The notes under the pieces: model-generated
What the model was told of the DNA's origin: nothing
The model's database searches: none
What the model saw: the letters and a program-made list of their open reading frames with translations, nothing else
Program-made: the position numbers and the translations under genes
Part shown: piece after piece, positions 61,515 to 64,000 of the stretch
Layout of the letters: each line of letters opens with the position of its first letter
Position numbering within the stretch: position 1 is the stretch's first letter
Origin: Capitella teleta
Lineage: Eukaryota > Annelida > Polychaeta > Capitellidae
DNA length: 64,000 bases
Direction: 5' to 3'
Assembly (NCBI GenBank): GCA_000328365.1
Contig: KB296765.1
Coordinates: 45,460 to 109,459, forward strand

Positions 61515-63639
61515 ACGTCTGCATAATGACTGTCAGGTGTTGGTTGGTCTTTAAAGTCTTTAAAATTTATGACTTTGTTCTGTGATTATGCATTGCTGTA
61601 AAGGTAATGCGATTGTGTGTTAAGCCATTGATTCTTTAGCATTGGCTGCTGCTGTTAGATGATGATGCGTGAGGGATTGGCATATATGGTCACGATTATT
61701 TAATTTTCCTGTAAGAGGTCTCCAATCAGAGTATGACATAACAGCGTTGGTATTTATATTGCAACATAATGCATCCACGTGCAAAGGGACATCCTCTGGG
61801 CGAATTAATTCAGCTAAAATCAGCTGATCTGGTTAAATTGAAGGATGGATGTAAATTGAAATTCGGCTTCGCAGACACATACGATCATCGCATGTTTTAT
61901 AAACTTTGAGGCGTCATGCATGGCAGTCGCGCGATGCTTTCATAGCCTCATTCATTACCCGTCACTCCCCCTTTGCAATCAACCTTTTCACAACGTCGTG
62001 ATAAATTAGAGAAGATTCCAGGCGTAAAGCACGAAATTGCAATTTGAGTGAGTTTTCATCTGTTCCACTTCAGGTTCATGAATTTAAACAGCGAGCTAAT
62101 GATATGCATGTCTGGTGCTGCTGTCGGCAGAGCATTGATCATGTTTATCGATTGATTCCCGCGTGGCAGACAGAGGCATATTATATGTCACCATCGGCGC
62201 TCTCTTCTTCCGTTGCGCAGTTTCAGGTAGTTGGCCAGTCACGTGCTAAAGTCGCTGCCCCCGTTACGTAACGTATACATAACGTTTTGTAACGTCATTT
62301 TGTTCCACGAAAGGGATTGAAATTTATGGAGAGCATAACGAGCGAAATCTGTCGAATGTTGATTGGCAACAGAGAGGCATCACGTGACCTCGATTAAACA
62401 CACGAAGCCTCCTTTTCCCTAGTCAAGTGATTCTAGCGACATGCACTTAGTGACCTCGACTGATGGCTCCTGCTTCGACAGACTTGTCCTCAACGATCGC
62501 TGATCATTGAATTTAAAGCTGCATGGAGCATTGCAGGCATCGGGAAAAGTGTCAAAATGGTCCGAAATGTCCGCTCGTCGTTCTTGGCAGGAAACCCGCT
62601 TGAATTACCCAGAAGGCCTCGCTCTGATTTCACAGCTGTCGCCGTTTGCCATATTCGCACCTTTCTCCTCCAGGCAAGATCACACATTGCTTCACTGAAA
62701 CAAATAATTCAATGTGATCATTGATATGTCAGTTTAGCAACAATTGTCATTTATTATTGTGAAGGTCAACGATCTCGCATAATAAATATGTATAAGTCTG
62801 TAAGATTATGACGCAACACGTTCCTGGCCAAAACTGAAATTGACCGCTGCTAGAATGAGTTCACAAAATCACCCACGAATCAAATCAGAAAGATTACGGG
62901 ATCTTTAAATCCCGAATTAGATATTCAGGCTGAGTTAAAGAGAAGTGTTTGCAATATCAATCTTATCGATTATCACCATTCGCTACGACGCTTTAATGAA
63001 TAAATGATGACGTCACGAGTGCTGAAAATCCTCCGCTCGACGCCGACGTTTTTTCTCTTGAACCCAAAAAGTTCGAAATGTCGGTGCAAAGTGCAGAGTT
63101 GCGAAATTAGTGAATTTAGAACAGTGACTGGATCCGCCTATCAATACAAGTGCAAAGAGGATGTCCTGAATAACTAATTATTACTAATCAGTTTGGTTAA
63201 ACACGGGGTCGGTGCATTTGCTGATAAGACATGTCAAATTACCAATGTGAGTGTAGAGGGTTTTCCCTCATTTATTGCCCCCCCCCCCCACCCTTTAACA
63301 AGCGACAAGTGAATGCGAGAAACAAATGCATGTTATAATATATTGATATATATCATTGCCGGCAGCCGTGTGTTAATGAAGCGTAATTGCGTGTGGTGAT
63401 TTACCTGACAGGTGTCGAGCATGATGAAGTGAAGCCAAACATTTATGTATTAACTACACATGTTTGCACTTCGAGATTTGCTGTTATATGACTTCTAGAT
63501 GAAGATGTCTTTAAATAATCAAGGGTTTCTCAGTGTCTCTGAGTTCAAAGTTCAAAGTATGGTCACCACCGCGACCACGTGACCTCCCTGTACACTTATA
63601 GCTGACGTTTGCCGCAACATCATTTCAGTGTGTTTGCAG
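61515..63639. other. Probable first intron / upstream region of the DHCR7-like gene
   Basis: No coding sequence recognised. A poly-C tract lies near 63280. If the untranslated exon above is right, this is intron 1. Confidence 0.35.
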
Positions 63640-63645
63640 GAGATC

Positions 63646-64000
63646 ATGCCGGAGACACGGAGCCGAAGCAAGGCGGCTGCAATGAACGCACCGAACGGGC
63701 ACAAGGCTCACCTGAACGGCTCAGCCAAGGAGCTCACGTACGAGGACGGCTTCCTCAAGGGCTTCTTCAACCGCACCCTGATGCCGCTCTTCCTCATGGT
63801 CTTCTCGCCCAACCTGTGCATTCTGCTCTGGTACACAGCGGCCCGTTGTGACGGCAGCTTCATGACGCTCGGAGAACACCTGAGCAGCAAAGGGTTGGTC
63901 AGCATCTGGTTGAACGACATCAACATCTTCCGACCAGTGGTCATCTACACCATCTTGGGATACATGGTATTTGCTGTCATCCTGCAGATGACCCTGCCTG
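63646..64000 (+). CDS. 7-dehydrocholesterol reductase-like sterol reductase, N-terminal part
   Basis: ER membrane enzyme that reduces the sterol C7-C8 double bond with NADPH at the end of cholesterol-type synthesis. The frame opens at ATG 63646 (MPETRSRSKAAAMNA) and is still open at the window edge after 118 codons. A basic, Ser/Ala-rich leader of about 35 residues is followed by a first membrane segment (TLMPLFLMVFSPNLCILLWY, about 46-65) and a second near 98-116 (VVIYTILGYMVFAVILQMTL). CILLWYTAARCDGS and the following spacing resemble the N-terminus of plant DWF5 and animal DHCR7 (ILLWYTMVHQDGS in DWF5, from memory). The related C14 reductases (LBR/TM7SF2) are the main alternative. The catalytic region lies outside the window. 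Confidence 0.8.
   Translation, partial: MPETRSRSKAAAMNAPNGHKAHLNGSAKELTYEDGFLKGFFNRTLMPLFLMVFSPNLCILLWYTAARCDGSFMTLGEHLSSKGLVSIWLNDINIFRPVVIYTILGYMVFAVILQMTLP

Overview
This is a window of metazoan nuclear DNA, most likely from a marine invertebrate (deuterostome or spiralian). The reasons are intron-rich host genes with GT-AG junctions and short exons, animal-specific families (MAK/CILK1 kinase, L3MBTL, PCMTD, stathmin, 2-Cys peroxiredoxin, DHCR7-type sterol reductase), and a moderately AT-rich background full of LINE, SINE, hAT, MITE and LTR remains. I cannot name the species from sequence alone. There are no bacterial operons or CRISPR arrays, and no stand-alone tRNA or rRNA gene was seen.

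Layout. 1-9060: diverged repeats, a TTAA-flanked MITE (4206-4896) and one orphan first exon (5996-6097). 9065-10238: typical 2-Cys peroxiredoxin (+) with an in-frame N-terminal extension exon. 11995-18690: a dense nest of mobile elements. A SINE sits in one LINE, and a gypsy-type LTR fossil sits in a second LINE and is itself hit by a third LINE. 20.8-25.2 kb: a LINE 3' piece, a 60-bp minisatellite that carries an AP-1 consensus in each unit (22395-23606), and a SINE broken by a LINE. 26145-27053: a three-exon gene (+) for a small secreted peptide with ten cysteines that I do not recognise. 27501-31314: MAK/CILK1 kinase (-), 14 exons. 32945-37360: L3MBTL chromatin reader (-), 14 exons. 40440-42230: LINE and hAT remains. 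42601-44451: PCMTD (+). 50380-52743: stathmin (+), with extra helical repeats and a cluster of five perfect CRE palindromes upstream. 54554-56400: a LINE interrupted by an assembly gap (54746-55688). 57664-58371: second copy of the MITE. 63646-64000: start of DHCR7 (+), running off the window.

The host genes look like independent loci rather than a pathway. MAK and the small peptide gene are convergent, with poly(A) signals within about 40 bp of each other. MAK and L3MBTL lie head-to-tail on the minus strand. All host gene models were built by eye from splice signals, reading phase and family recognition. For each complete model the exon phases close and the exon lengths sum to a whole number of codons. 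No search or transcript data were available.
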